64,000 nt of DNA from Sinonovacula constricta (taxonomy: Eukaryota; Mollusca; Bivalvia; Cardiida; Solecurtidae), in assembly GCA_007844125.1 (NCBI GenBank), contig CM017558.1, forward strand, positions 27,918,327 through 27,982,326. Direction: 5' to 3'. Shown piece by piece: positions 23,701 to 35,975 of the stretch. The position numbers were made by a program, and so were the translations under genes. Position 1 is the stretch's first letter. Each line of letters starts with the position of its first letter. The notes under the pieces were generated by a model. The model did not search any database and was not told the origin of the DNA. It saw nothing but the letters and a program-made list of their open reading frames with translations.

Positions 23701-26700
23701 AGCAGGGCAAAAGGCTTATATCTGCAGCGATTGATTTCGGGACAACCTTTTCTAGCTGGGCTTATTCTCTCCGGCATTCATTTGAAAAGGACCCCACTGA
23801 CGTCATTGCTAAGAATTGGTAATACCAGATCAAACAGAATGTGTTTGTATAGTTTGATGTCCATTAAGAATAACAAGTGATGTCCGAGTTGGAAAGGTTA
23901 AAATTTCTGTTTCCGAATGGGATGAATCCATATTGGAAACACAAATCCAATTTTGGGCTATATCATCTACTACATGTTTCCGTATGGTTAATTATTTACT
24001 GCCTAAGTATTAGTACTTTACAGGAAATGAACTGTCAGAAGACCTTGATAAAACATAAAGTAGCGTGTGTCCAATCGTCAATTAACATAAACACATACTT
24101 AAAATACCTAGTTTCAATCTTGGCAGTTTTATAACCTTGTTTTCTGTAAATAAAATTTTCGTTTTTTACGTAACCGGTCATTTTTAACAATCTTATGCAT
24201 ATCTTACTGACATATTGTTACATATGTTTTGTTACATGGTGTAAAAATGGTGTATCATTTGGTCAAATGTGATAGGTGTGACGTCATTCTTTTTATGGCA
24301 GGAATGACGGATCTCATCTCTCTGCCAAAGCTCCAACAACAGTTCTAATACGACCTGACGGAAAAACACTCGAGGCTTTCGGGTACAATGCAGAGAACAA
24401 GTATGTTGACCTCATAGAAGACAAGAACCACATGCAGTATTACCTGTTCAAGCAATTCAAGATGGTCCTTTTCGATCAAATGGTAAGAATAATGAATTTT
24501 AATAAATTTCTTCATAATGAGAGTTTCTTTACGATCGGTAGTTACCGTAGAAAGTTCTGGTTATTTCCGCACATGTTTGACAACATAGATCGTAGAGCGT
24601 GTGAAATTAACATTATCTGCAGGAAAATTATCGTAAACTGACCTTGCATTTCTAGCAAAACATGGTTTTAGCAAAGGTTTGTGTTAGCAACATAAAAAAC
24701 TTTAATATTTAGTAAGGACAATTCTTAAAATGGAATGTTAAAATATATTTTTGAAAAATGTTTACTTAATTTCATATGTTAAATTGTCGGTATATTTTAG
24801 TAGCGCAATTGTCTTTTTTTTCTAGTCGATCAGCAGTGACTTAAAAATAAAGGATTCGCGCAATAAAATATTACCAGCAATGACAGTGTTCTCATTAGCG
24901 ATTGAATATCTGAAGAACGACCTTCTCTCCACTATCAACAAACAAGTCGGCGGATACGTGACCGAAAAAGATATTACCTGGGTCCTCACCGTGCCAGCTA
25001 TCTGGACTGACAGCGCTAGAGTGTTCATGAGACGAGCTGCTGAACGAGTAAGTTAATATCATGTCGACGCATTTGATCTGAAAACAAGTATTGAGGTATA
25101 AATAAATGTTCGCGTTTTGTTTGATTAGGAAGACAATGAATTAGAAGATGCAGTTGCTTTTGATAATGCTTATGAGAATGACAATTTTGTTGTTTTTGTG
25201 ATGATTGTGTTGGTGTTATTTATAAATAATATTATAAAAAAGAAAATGGCGATAATTAATATTTCATAAGGATGATGATGAGGATACTGGTGATTATAAC
25301 AGGTTCGTGATGATATGATAATAATCATAATGATAATGATAGTGATGATGAATAAAACAATGATAATAATGATGCAAATGCTGCTTCTGCTTCTGATGTT
25401 GACGATAATCGTGGTGATTATGACGACGACGACGACGACGACGACGACGAAGACGACGATGATGCTAGTGATGATAATAATGATGATGATAATAATGATG
25501 ATCATGATAATGATGATGATGATAATGATAATGATATTATTATGATGATGATGATGATGATGATGATGACGATGATGATGATAATGACGACGATCCTACT
25601 ATATGTACAGGCTGGAATCCAGGCTGAAAATCTGCAATTAGCCCTTGAACCAGAGGTGGCATCCCTTTTCTGTCAAAACATGCGTGTTAAGGCACAAACA
25701 AACTTGCAACAGGAATCGAGCGAGGATTTTTCCAAACTAGCCCCAGGGACAAAATACATGGTGCTGGATGCAGGTGGTAAGCGTTTTAATATTTTTCAGC
25801 TCTCTGTTCGCAAAATCTGCACAGCAAAATTGTAAGGTCAACGTCTTTTGACACTATCTTAACACGCATATTATATTTTCACAGATTAAATTCCATGAAT
25901 GCATTATAAATGCGTGCAACTTTGTTGTTTCGTGTATAAGAAAGGAATAGTCAAGTCTGATTCAGATCATCTGTGTTACGCTACTGTTAAGGCGCAAATG
26001 GATGAAGAGTTTTAAAATAAAAAAACAACCATGTGGCTTATGCAAAACAAGCGAACTTCTTACATGCTAAATGCCGTTCCCAAGCCAAAACTTGTAAAAC
26101 TAATTGCTTGCGAACTGATTCGACAAACAATACGACAGGAGAACGCAAATAATAGCGACCCTTAGTAACTAACATAGACATATTTCATTTATTGAGAACG
26201 TGAAAGACACTTTGGCAATTGATAGCTATTTATTAATAATAACTTATCGTGTTTTTCGTGATCAAGTCTCTCGGCTTAAAATGTCATAGTAGGTAATAAT
26301 TTTCGGGCGACAATTTCGGATAGACGTAACGGATACTCACAAGTTAATACGATTATTTGGCTAATAATGTGTTACTACATATACAGGCAGGCAGACAAGA
26401 TAGACAGTAACAAAGCAAAACGTAAAGCAAAACAAAAAACATACATAAAGACAAAACAACAGACATTAATATAAAAACCTGCATGCATATATTAAATAAG
26501 GATATGTATACCTGCAAATCGATAATTAGTGGTCAAGCACGACGTTTTTTCTTCAGTCATATGTTTACTACATTGTTCAAAATTATATACTCTTAACGTC
26601 ATGTATAAATTTTACTATTTTATTTTAATTATCCGATTTCAAATTGACCTACTGCTGAAGTTGATAATAAAGTATCTCACAACTTTAATATAAGTTTATT

Positions 26701-29700
26701 ACAATGTAAATAACTATGAATTATACAGAATGGATACTTCAGACTTTTGCCAAAAATTTACCGGTCGAAAAAGTCTTCTTCCTGTCATTCTTTCTTTTAT
26801 CTTATTCTCTCTCATTCTCTCTCTCATTTAGCCTTTCTCCTCTACTATCTCTCTATTGCTTTCCCTTCCCAATCCCACACTCGATCGTCGCCTCTCTTGT
26901 TTATCTTTTCACTACATTTTAAGGTTCAATATATTGTTCCAGTCAGACAATAACTGGTTCAGTCAGGTATAGTGCGTTATAAGTTTTTATGAATTCTTAA
27001 TTACCGGAAAAACATCTTAAACTCTTAAACCATCACCACAGTGATTCTATTAACACAAATGTACTTAACAATCGCAAAAGTATTATTTCCTAATTAAAAT
27101 TACGGCAGTTAAATCTAAACATTTGAGCCGATGGAAGCCGACATTACTGGCGCTGCTCTGGAGGGCATTGCCTCTTACATATAGGTTAGTGTCTTTTTAA
27201 TAAAAAACTAAAGAAGATTCCTGCTTAACAGATATTAGACCACTTAAGAGTTCACTCTTGGCTGAACTTTTCGTAGCCACCTTATAAGCCGGGCTATTTC
27301 ATTGTCTGATATCTTGGAAGGATACTGTCTGCAACGCATGATTTTGGATCACACTTACTGGGTTCGTTGTATTTGTCCACGACATTAAACCGTAGGATAG
27401 AATTAACTGGTTGCTGAAAGGTTAGTTCCATAAGCATCTTTTCAACTCTGCTTCTTCGTTTCTTACCCTTCTGCTTATCCTTTCACCTTGTTAGTTATGG
27501 TCTACTCAAGGAGCGGAATAGTCTATTGGTAGGACGCACGACTCCGGTTCGAACCCCGGTCAGATTGCCGCTACTTTCCGTGAGCAAGAAATTTACTTCG
27601 AATTGTTCCACTTCACCCAGGTGTATAAATGGGTACCTGCGAAGGTCATTCTTCTTCCGATGATTGCGTTAATTGTGTGCGTGATTTGTTTTGAAAGGCG
27701 AAATCACGTAATCATATGAAGAGTATTGACAAATTTGCGGCTGTATTTTGATTTTATCAATATCGATGTCAAGTGTCTCTTTTCTTTTTTATTTATGTTA
27801 ACAATTTTAAATTTAGATTTAAATTGCTTGCATCGAGTGACTTTATCCATTGAGTGACATATTTCACCGTAATTCCCCTTCTTTTGTTGTGGGTAGCAGT
27901 AACCAAGTTAATTGGTACCACTTGGTTGGTTGGACATCTTTTCACTAAAAGATAAATGTTCAAAACGATCTTGCCTACCGATAAAGAAAGCCAATATTTT
28001 GTGCAGCAATGAAAACAAGAGGTCGCAGTCGGATTGCACAATCTTTTTCCTAAAAAGGAACCGAGAATGCTGATGTTAATAGTGCCTCCTGCAATTAAAT
28101 AAATATGTAGCAAATATTAAGGAAGAAAGCTAAGTAGCATATAGTTTGGTCCCCAGTATATACGTCTTAATTGTTTAACCGTGTTGTCTGCGAGGTCTCG
28201 TTTTCGTTTTTATGGGCATAAAATAATACAAAATGGCAAATATTTACATTTATATTTATGTTACTATTTCATTTCTTGTTTGAGTGTATGTTAATATTGA
28301 AATACTCACCACGTTACTACTTCAAGCACGTAAAAGTATGTGAGCTGATAAACTTTAGTTAATACCGTTAGTAAGATATAATTGTCGTATTTTTGTGATG
28401 TAATAATTAAAAGTAAGAAAAAGACGGTCGAGATTAAGTTAAATAAGTCTACAGACATTGATTAAGTTTCAATATTATACCACTGAAGATGATGTCCAAA
28501 CTTTAGTTTCGATTTATGCAATTGTGGCTGAACTCAATGTTTGCATTGATTACTGCCAAGACCGTAGTATATCTGTTACACAAGTTATAATTTACATGAT
28601 GATGATGTTTTTCAGATGACACCAGGCATATTTAACCTATGATAATTACTGTTTCCTGGACGTACTCATCGATATCTCTTTAAGCAGTTGTAATCTGGGG
28701 TGGTTTCTATGGGCCAATATCATTAATACATTCCTGCACCTCATGCTGTGATCCATGCGGGTAACAGTAATAATAGAAGTAAAAAGGGTGTTTTCAAAAG
28801 GCCAACAACCACAATATCTTCATGCACGTCATGATGTGATTCTTTTTAGGTAACGACAATAATAGAAGTAAAAAAGGTGTTTCCTATGGGTCAATAACTA
28901 TAATATACATGCACCTCGTTCTGTGATCCATGCAGGTAACGACATTCATAGATGTAAATATAGATCTCCCTTGTAGGCTTCTGAGCAGGGCACATCTGAC
29001 CCGTTTATGGAGTTATTTCAGTTAAAGTTCGTGGATAAACAAATGGGAAGTAAGGCATTTAAAACCAGTTAACTTTGAGGAACGCGTTTCATTTCATATA
29101 TAATGAAATATTTTAGAACTTCCTATAGTCTTTACAGATGCCTGTTTAAACTATTTTTTTACAAATTGTTTCTTGACCTTACAGGCGGTACAGTTGATAT
29201 TACAGTCCATCAGGTTGAAGACAATGGTGGCTTGGAAGAGGTGTACAAAGCCAGCGGTAACGCATGGGGAGGGTCTAAAGTAAATAACTGTTTCCACTCA
29301 GTCATCGCAGATGCTGTTGGTAGAGCGGTTTATGAACAATTCAAAACCGAACAATATGAATTTTTTCTCGACCTGGACCGTGACTTTGAGGTAGGCAAGC
29401 GCAAAATTGAGCCCGAAACATACGGTAAATTGCGTATGAAGTTTCCAACAATCCTGGTCAAAATGTATAAACAAGCAACAGGTTGTGACCTAGTTGAAAA
29501 TCTCACCAGTGAACTAACTCTGAAAAATGATAAGCTAGTTATTAACCATGAAGCATGCAGAGAATTTTTCAAGGATGCGGTGGAAGGAATCACCGAACAC
29601 ATAGCTCAGTTGCTTGCTGTTGATGAGCTCAGGGGTACAAACATCATTTTAATGGTTGGCGGATTCTCAGAATGTATGATGCTAAATAAGGCGATATCAA

Positions 29701-30224
29701 CTAAATTTAAAGATAAAAGATGCATTGTACCTTCTGATGCAAGTTTGGCAGTGCTGAAAGGTGCGGTCATCTTCGGACACGACGACAAAGGCATTACGTC
29801 TAGGATCAGCAAGTACACATATGGGATAAGTTGCCTCCTTCCATATGACCCCAAAAAACATCCAATGTCTAAGCTGTATGTAGAAAACTATGGACAAATG
29901 GTGACCATGAATGCGTTTGCTGCCTTAGTATGTGCTGGGGAGAAGGTTGTTCCCGGTGAAACTTGCAAGCCACGATCATTTAGTCCACAGAAAGACGAAA
30001 CTGGATTCAGCCTTGTACTGTATGCCTCACCAAGAGCAGATCCTCTGTATGCTGACGAGCCAGACTGTGTCAAGATCGGAGATGTTTGGGTGGAATGTCA
30101 GGACAGGCATGGTCGGGTTGGTGGCGCTGCTGTCAGTCTCATGTTTGGGGGCACCGAGATCCAAGTATCAGCTATCAGTGAACTAACTGGGAAGACAACC
30201 AAGGCAACGTTCACATCCATCTAG
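20725..30224 (+). CDS. HSPA12A-like: HSPA12-like HSP70-family protein, copy B, 580 aa
   Basis: An atypical HSP70-superfamily ATPase of the HSPA12 type, presumably cytosolic, with no signal peptide and no C-terminal EEVD. Coding exons: 20725-20736 (MAQQ), 23697-23818, 24302-24482, 24826-25047, 25611-25776 and 29185-30224. All borders are GT-AG, phases agree, and the exon lengths match copy C. Key motifs: phosphate 1 loop IDFGTT (residues 16-21), phosphate 2 loop DAGGGTVD (232-239), GNAWGGSK (259-266) and the adenosine loop ILMVGGFSE (379-387). The stretch TVLIRPDGKTLEAFGY followed by YLFKQFKMVLFD resembles the HSPA12 N-terminal lobe. The family is usually about 600-680 residues, so this is slightly short. 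The start was chosen because the 14-nt exon with GCGATGGC is conserved in copy C; the in-frame ATG at 23688 lies in the intron before acceptor TTTCAG. Intron 5 holds a GAT tract and intron 6 a minisatellite. Substrates are unknown; bivalve HSPA12 expansions are often stress- or immune-responsive (family knowledge). Confidence 0.87.
22100..22215. repeat. TG-rich microsatellite in intron 2 of copy B
   Basis: Imperfect GTGTGCG/GTGTGT repeats. The matching tract is CA-rich at 35100-35180 (orphan fragment) and at 50530-50660 (copy C). Confidence 0.75.
25265..25600. repeat. GAT/GAC trinucleotide repeat in intron 5 of copy B
   Basis: Long runs of GAT, with a GAC block at 25411-25460, end about 10 bp before the exon 6 acceptor. 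Met- or Ile-rich open frames over it on both strands are artefacts. Confidence 0.9.
27509..27700 (+). mobile_element. tRNA-headed SINE, second family
   Basis: A tRNA-like head has GGTTCGAACCCCGGTCA as B box. The body contains CACTTCACCCAGGTGTATAA and ATGGGTACCTGCGAAGGTCA, a core seen in widespread invertebrate SINEs. It lies in intron 6 of copy B and is not seen at the matching place in A or C. Confidence 0.7.
28690..28975 (+). repeat. Minisatellite of about 105 bp, three units, intron 6 of copy B
   Basis: Each unit contains TGTGATCCATGCGGGTAACR, AATAATAGAAGTAAAAA and GGTGTTT near a CATGCACCTC-type block. Related units, about four, occur reversed in copy C at 44150-44480. Confidence 0.75.
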
Positions 30225-30651
30225 TTATTACAATGTGGAACAGATTATTTGTTTACTTAAACCTCGTAAACAATCACTGCAACATTTAGTGGTATTTTGT
30301 TCAATACTATATGACGCACGACGCGAGAAAACCGGGCTTATGGTCAAAATTTTCATTTTTTTGTTTTTAATGAAACATGATTCTCCTATCATTTCTGATC
30401 ACAAATTCGAAAGATTTTTTAGAATTGACTTAGTATTTATGAAATAATGAGATTTTTAATGACCCATACTGAAGGTAGTTTTGTTAAATATGACGTCAAA
30501 TTATTGACGTCATAATATCGGGATGAGTAACTTACTCACACAACTAAATTAAGATTTAAGCTAATATGGTTTTATTAAAGTTTATATTAAACTGCAAAAT
30601 AAGGGTTATATTGTTAAAGAGGGCAAAGTAACAGGTTATAATTAGATAACA
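30225..30651 (+). other. 3' flank of copy B with MITE-end remnant and two TGACGTCA sites
   Basis: After the TAG stop, CTAGTTATTACAATG is shared with copy C and with 34077-34100. At about 30312-30347 a block with GACGCACGACGCGA and AAAACCGGGCTTATGG is found reversed at 33573-33610; it resembles the end of a common bivalve MITE. Two perfect palindromes TGACGTCA lie at about 30491 and 30505. I do not see a clear AATAAA signal close to the stop. Confidence 0.5.
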
Positions 30652-33537
30652 TTAAAAAATATCAACTGAATTTTGTCTGACAAAGCACTCGAGGTCTTGT
30701 TTGCGCTGACGCTTTAACCCGCCAGGTTGAAACGCGGGTGACATTTCTGTATTCCCAAACTTTTGCTGGGGATCCTTGAGTAGCATAAACTCCCTCTGAT
30801 CATCATCTGGAGTGGTCCGCAAGATGATACAACCAGCTTTTTCAGACGTGATAATTGAAGTGTTGATAATCTGAAAATACATTTTAATCAATATTATGTT
30901 AATATCTAAGTCTCGCCACAAATACAAATCAGATTATATCAATGATTTTGTTTTTCGTCTTTTGCCGTCAAACAATTTTGGTGGACGAAAATCGCAGATA
31001 AATGTTTGTGAAGTGAAACTACTGGCGGATCGCAGGCATTATCACAATTGTCTTCCTTACCGGGACGATAACCCATGTAGTGAAAGGTTGGGGCATTACG
31101 AGTCTGTGAAACTAACCTTTCTGCTTAGAGTAGCTCTTTAATATAAACCCAATTGTTTCAAATATTGTTTACGGCAAATAACATGGCCATACCTTATTCC
31201 TGTCAAAGCCTTGAAGTGTTGCCCAAGGAAACCATTCCAACCTCTCCAGTCACACCTGGGATAAAAAACAACAACAAAAAAACGGGAGAGTTGAACTGTG
31301 AGGATCGCTTGACAATGTCAGCTGGCTCCTTAACAGTCTCGCAGTCATTTTCTCGGCACTTAATTTGAGGTGGACAAAAACCGGCATCCACAAGACAACT
31401 TGCGTGGCCTGAAATAAAAAATAAACTATCGCTTAACATATTTATATGCATATTTATGTATGATTATTGACTTTAACTCTACATGTATGCCTATTCCTGT
31501 CCGTTTTGTTTGTTTTGTAAAATACATTACATCGACGAAATTATTGACATTATAGCGACGTCCAGCTATTACTGGTGGAGAAAAATCATGGCCCATGTCT
31601 GGGTAGAACCAGTAGCGCATTGCAGATCAGCTGGAAAACCTGACCTCATGAAAGTTTTACCCCGCCCGGGACTCAAACCCACAAGATGACGGATTATGGA
31701 GTCAGAGAAATAGCAAGGCACCGATTCTAACCTTTAGACCATTAAACCACGGCGTCCCCTATGTTTCATTTTTTTCTTTTTGTTGTTGTTGTTTGTTGTT
31801 GTTTCGTTTGTTTGTTGCAGATACCTCGCACCAATACAATTAATGTTGTATTTGCAATATCCAGTTTTTACTGGTGGGGTAATTTATATATATCCAGTGG
31901 TGGACTGTAGGTTAACGTGAATACCTCCGGACATGAATGTTTGTCGCTTTGACCGGGACTCGAACCCACGGGGGGAACGGTCTGTGACTCTATGAGCTCG
32001 GCAACGGGCGCCCCTTATTCGCTTATGGATACATTAAATGGAATGTCATAAGTGACTATCATACTATTAAATCAGTCGAAGGAAACAATTAAAACAAGTA
32101 CCATGTACATGCATGTGGTACTCGATCATGCTGTTTTGTCCTGTCAATGTCCGCCATATGAAGTACCCAAGTAGATACCGGTTTTTGTTTTGTCCTGAAA
32201 GTATCAACAAAATACAATAAAATAAATGAAAATTAAGTCGTCACAGGTTTACGGAGTTGCACTATAACTATAAACAATCATATTACTTGGTTATAGTTTC
32301 AGTCATTTGCTCGAAATAATTTGAACGTTAATCAATAATTTCGTTATAAATTTCATGTATTCCGTTTTCTTTCGTTTTTCTGTGTATAAAATATACTTGT
32401 AATGAGACAAACAATTTTGCGGCAGTATAAATATTTAATAAACATATTGCTTGATATGTGTATGGTTAGTTTCTCTCTTAAATAGAACTAGGACTCTGCA
32501 TTGTAGTTGTATGAAACGGCGGACGGGTTTCTTCTATTTAATTTAAAGCGACAATATAATGTTACATTCATTTAGAATTATCACGAATAGTCGTTAAATA
32601 TTAAATGTGTGCAAACACAGTTTATTACTTTTTGTGGGTTTGTTTTGTTTCACTTTAATGTAAGCCCAACAAACAGTTGTCAAGAAAGAAATATGTTTTA
32701 TTTAATTCGTTAAAAACAAGACGTGTATTAAATGAAATAAAATGCATAAAATTATGTTGGAAGAAAAGTAAGAAAATAAAATTGGGGGCTGTGGTTGGTT
32801 AGCGAACCACCAACGCCGTCGATAGATATATGTATAGCGAATAGCTCGACTGATCAACAACGTTAAGCGCTCTGTATATACCAACTTGCATATTTTTATA
32901 ATAATCAATAAACAAGCCTACGTAGTTATAAATAGACACGTTCATGTGACATTGATCTGTTTTATATGCAAAACGTGTATCAGGTTTTTAACAAATCTAT
33001 CAGCATTTTTTCTAGTGAGTAAATATAATTAGTTGATTTAAAGTGGACTGATTTAAATGTCGCTTGTAATACTAAATCATTTTTTCGTTAAATCTACCCA
33101 TCCACGTCGATGAGTTAAGTTGAACAAACATGCAACCTGCAACATCGGTTACATCAAAATCTAGTCTAGATTATATAGAAAAATGGTTTACATTCTATTT
33201 CGTTTCGTATAAACTTTTAACACGATTTTGCTAGAAATGACAAAAAGTACCATAATAATTCTGTAAACCTGTAGGCCTATATTAAACTGTTTAACTGTTA
33301 AAGTTTGATTCAAACGTGTTTAGATCTGTGTAGCCTCTATTCAATCCGATTCAATATATATGCGTAAAATATAAAGATTATGTAATCACAATATAATGAA
33401 TAAATCTTACCTCTAGTTCCTCCTCCATTCTTGTTTGTTATCGCTTCTAATAAGACAACAACATTCAGTTTCAAATACGATAGTCCAAGCCATGCTGTCA
33501 AGGTCGTAGTAAAAATACCCGGTAAAAGTGACGTCAT
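30652..33537 (-). CDS. Possible small Cys-containing, N-terminally hydrophobic protein, gene model uncertain
   Basis: Three blocks join plausibly on the minus strand. 33537-33411 opens with ATG and encodes MTSLLPGIFTTTLTAWLGLS then KLNVVVLLEAI, a hydrophobic start that could be a signal peptide or membrane segment; it ends in the donor ACTAGAG|GTAAGA. 31411 to about 31285 follows acceptor TATTTCAG in the right phase and encodes HASCLVDAGFCPPQIKCREN and CETVKEPADIVKRSS. About 30870-30652 follows ACATTTTCAG-type sequence and encodes TSIITSEKAGCIIL, PDDDQREFMLLKDPQQKF and a basic GGLKRQRKQ tail before TAA. The junction between blocks two and three is unresolved: a T-rich stretch near 31262-31288 and a possible extra exon (CDWRGWNGFLGQHF) intervene. 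Two SINEs lie in the first intron. I recognise no family. Confidence 0.35.
31531..31759 (-). mobile_element. tRNA-headed SINE
   Basis: On the minus strand: head GGGGACGCCGTGGTTTAATG, B box GGGTTTGAGTCCC, and body with AGCTGATCTGCAATGCG and AGCTGGACGTCGCTATAATG. This is the same family as 15480-15653 and 17486-17738. Confidence 0.85.
31853..32013 (-). mobile_element. tRNA-headed SINE, shortened body
   Basis: On the minus strand: head GGGGCGCCCGTTGCCGAGCT, B box GGGTTCGAGTCCC, and a short body ending near CCACCAGTAAAAACTGGATA. It lies about 95 bp from the previous SINE and in the same orientation. Confidence 0.8.
32014..33400. other. AT-rich stretch, no supported gene
   Basis: It lies within the putative first intron of the minus-strand model. 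I see only AT-rich sequence and no convincing exon. Confidence 0.4.
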
Positions 33538-33559
33538 TTTAATTGTGGATTTCCCAGCG

Positions 33560-34745
33560 TTACGTCATAATGCCATAAGCCCGGTTTTGTCGCGTCGTGC
33601 GTCATATATAATAGTAAATACTTTTCTTGTCAATTAAATACCTGTTTACAAGTTACAATGATGACAATTGGGGGGAGGGGTTATATTAAATCGGCACAGT
33701 GTCATTGATCACTTTTCTGTATCGCAAATTGTATGTAAGTGCGTGCATGTGCTTTTAAATGGATATACATGTATCTGTATTATGAAGTTGCATAGTAAAC
33801 ATAACTTCGTATGATAATTTACTTGGATTACTCTATATTTGAGCATTCTCTGTATTGCCATTGGTAGAATCGAAAGTGTCCTCTCGGTTTTTAGCTTTAA
33901 GCTCATTCAAGCTTAACAGCCTGTTATATCTCTGAAATGAGAATGCTGAAACATACGCCATGTGAATATTTAAAGGTAGTAAAGTTTAAACTATTTTTCT
34001 CATGTATTCAGACAGGTCAGTGCTACCTGAAAAGTTATTGCAAAATGCTGTTTATTTACGTCCCCTACAATCACAATCATCTAGTTATTACAATGTGGAA
34101 CAAATGACTTGCTTATTTTTACACTCATTTACTTGAACAGGGGCACCTAAATTTATGCTTGTTTGCGATTTTGTCGAAGGAAATCTAAGAATATTACTAA
34201 AACCACGCGCAGTGTCACTTATTACTTTTGTGTAGCAAACTGTGCGTATGTGAATAAAGTTTTAAACGAATATACGTGTATAGTTGGATTTGTTAATATA
34301 ACTTCGCATGATAACTTACTTTGATTAAACATAAAAGTGGTGTTTATTTCCGAAAGTATTTTGAAGACTGTTCAAATTAATTTCCTTTGGTCTACTACAC
34401 ATAGGAACCCAGTAATTACACTTACCCATCTTTGAAAGAGGATTCAGGGATAGAATATGCGTTTATTCCGCATACAAATCGTTGGTTCGATGACGAGAAT
34501 CTGTATTGAACGTCTCGTAAGCAGCATAATATGTTTCAGCATTTTAACAGATATGCACAGTTGTTAGACTTGACAAATGTTAGCAAGAAGTTGTGGGTTT
34601 GTGCAAAATTGGCGTACTATGATTCGTCGAAACTATCAATTGGTCAATTTCGACATGCACACGTGATAATTTATTAATCAGAAATATATAAAGTGTGCTT
34701 TAGAGTAGTTATTTTAGTTAAATATCAAACTAAACATCACTCAAG
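33560..34745 (+). other. Intergenic; contains orphan HSPA12 3'-end fragment (34077-34200)
   Basis: 34077-34200 begins ATCTAGTTATTACAATGTGG, identical in type to the end of the terminal exons of B and C, and continues through CACCTAAATTTATGC as in the 3' flank of C. Almost no coding part is left. The rest is AT-rich without recognisable content. Confidence 0.55.
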
Positions 34746-34759
34746 TAAGGACCTTGTTA

Positions 34760-35975
34760 TTGTGATTTTGACAAACTTTGCGTCATACTAATAAAGGGCT
34801 ATCTTTGCGATATTCTTTCTCAAAAGTTTCAAACGATAGCTAAAAATAAATATATTCATATATATACAATATATATTATGTACAATATATTTCTTTAACC
34901 TATTGAAAGTATTGTTGCTTCCAAGTCATACATAATCACCACCTCCCGTATAGCATATGCGTATTAACCTACATTATCATTTGGTGCATATATTTAATGT
35001 ATATTTAACAAGACAAAACGGATCTAATAGTATCTTTATTCTTCACCATTAACAAAAAAAGATGAAATCCTTCCGGGTCTTTATTATTCGAGCGAGGTCG
35101 CGTATGCATACGATCGCTCTTATCCACACACATACTCACACGCGCGTGCACACTCTCGCGCATATACACACACACATTCACGTTTCTTTACGTTAAGGGG
35201 ACTTAAAAATTATCTTTAAAAGAACTTAAGATACCATCTTGTGACCTCTGTTAATTGTTCACCGATGAATTTTAATAGGCGATATTTGCTGTTTTATTAA
35301 TATCTTTAAAAGAACTTAAGATACCATCTTGTGACCTCTGTTAATTTTTCACCGATGAGTTTTAAGAAGCGATGTTTGATGTTTTATTACAGTAATTAAG
35401 ATTTTTTTATTAAAAGCAAACTGATTAGTTGATTGACATAAACAATTAGGATTTTTCAATTAGCATTAGATGTGACTAATTCTGTGTCCCAACATGCATT
35501 TCCATGTAAAGTTTAATTACATCAAAGTTTTTTATTACTGTGGAAGTTCATCAGAAACAAGTTTCAACCATTCCATGAATGTCAGTATCCGATTAAGGCT
35601 GCATTGGAAAATGTATTCAAGATTTCTCCCCTTTAAGTTTATTGTAAGGCATTAACGAATTGAGGCGACATATGTAGGTGGTAATATATGTATATGTAAA
35701 TTAGCTAAGCTATTCGCAATGTTGGTTGTTAGTTTTGACACGCCAGCAGTCCTTGCTGTTTAAGTGCAATCTTCCATCATAATCAACATTATTTTTGTTT
35801 GCTGCGAGCATATTGTCTCTGATTTTATTCGCATATAAACATGTCAATGTTTAATTCTCAAGTATTTCTTTCCTCAAAGGCTAACTACTACAGTTTTGCT
35901 ATTGCTTAATAGATTAGGCGTTACAACCAGTTAGTGCACAAAACCGCGCTATTTTTGCCTGTCTTTCCCTAACAA
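34760..35975 (-). repeat. Orphan intron 2 fragment of the HSPA12 unit
   Basis: The reverse complement matches copy B 21400-22965, including AGTATGACGCAAANTTTGTC, the TG-rich tract, the GTGAACAATTAACAGAGGTC-like block and CATGGAAATGCATG. Copy C carries the same region at about 50310-51330. No exon is included. Confidence 0.7.
35211..35395. repeat. Direct duplication of about 90 bp
   Basis: ATCTTTAAAAGAACTTAAGA followed by TACCATCTTGTGACCTCTGT occurs twice, starting near 35212 and near 35302, with a few differences after TTCACCGATGA. It is single in copies B and C. Confidence 0.85.

Noticed and set aside
25170..25545. Ile-, Val- and Met-rich open frames on both strands
   Set aside because: They are direct translations of the GAT/GAC repeat.
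27793..28113. 106-codon frame (-) in intron 6 of copy B
   Set aside because: No matching open frame at the equivalent place in A or C and no recognisable motif.
29103..29184. N-terminal 27 codons of the long frame ending at 30224
   Set aside because: This is intron 6; the acceptor CTTACAG at 29184 joins in phase with GATGCAGGTG at 25776 to give DAGGGTVD.
29330..30073. Several frames of 60-90 codons antisense to the terminal exon of copy B (and their equivalents at 43054-43345)
   Set aside because: Shadows of the HSPA12 coding frame; they recur in B and C only because the sense strand is conserved.
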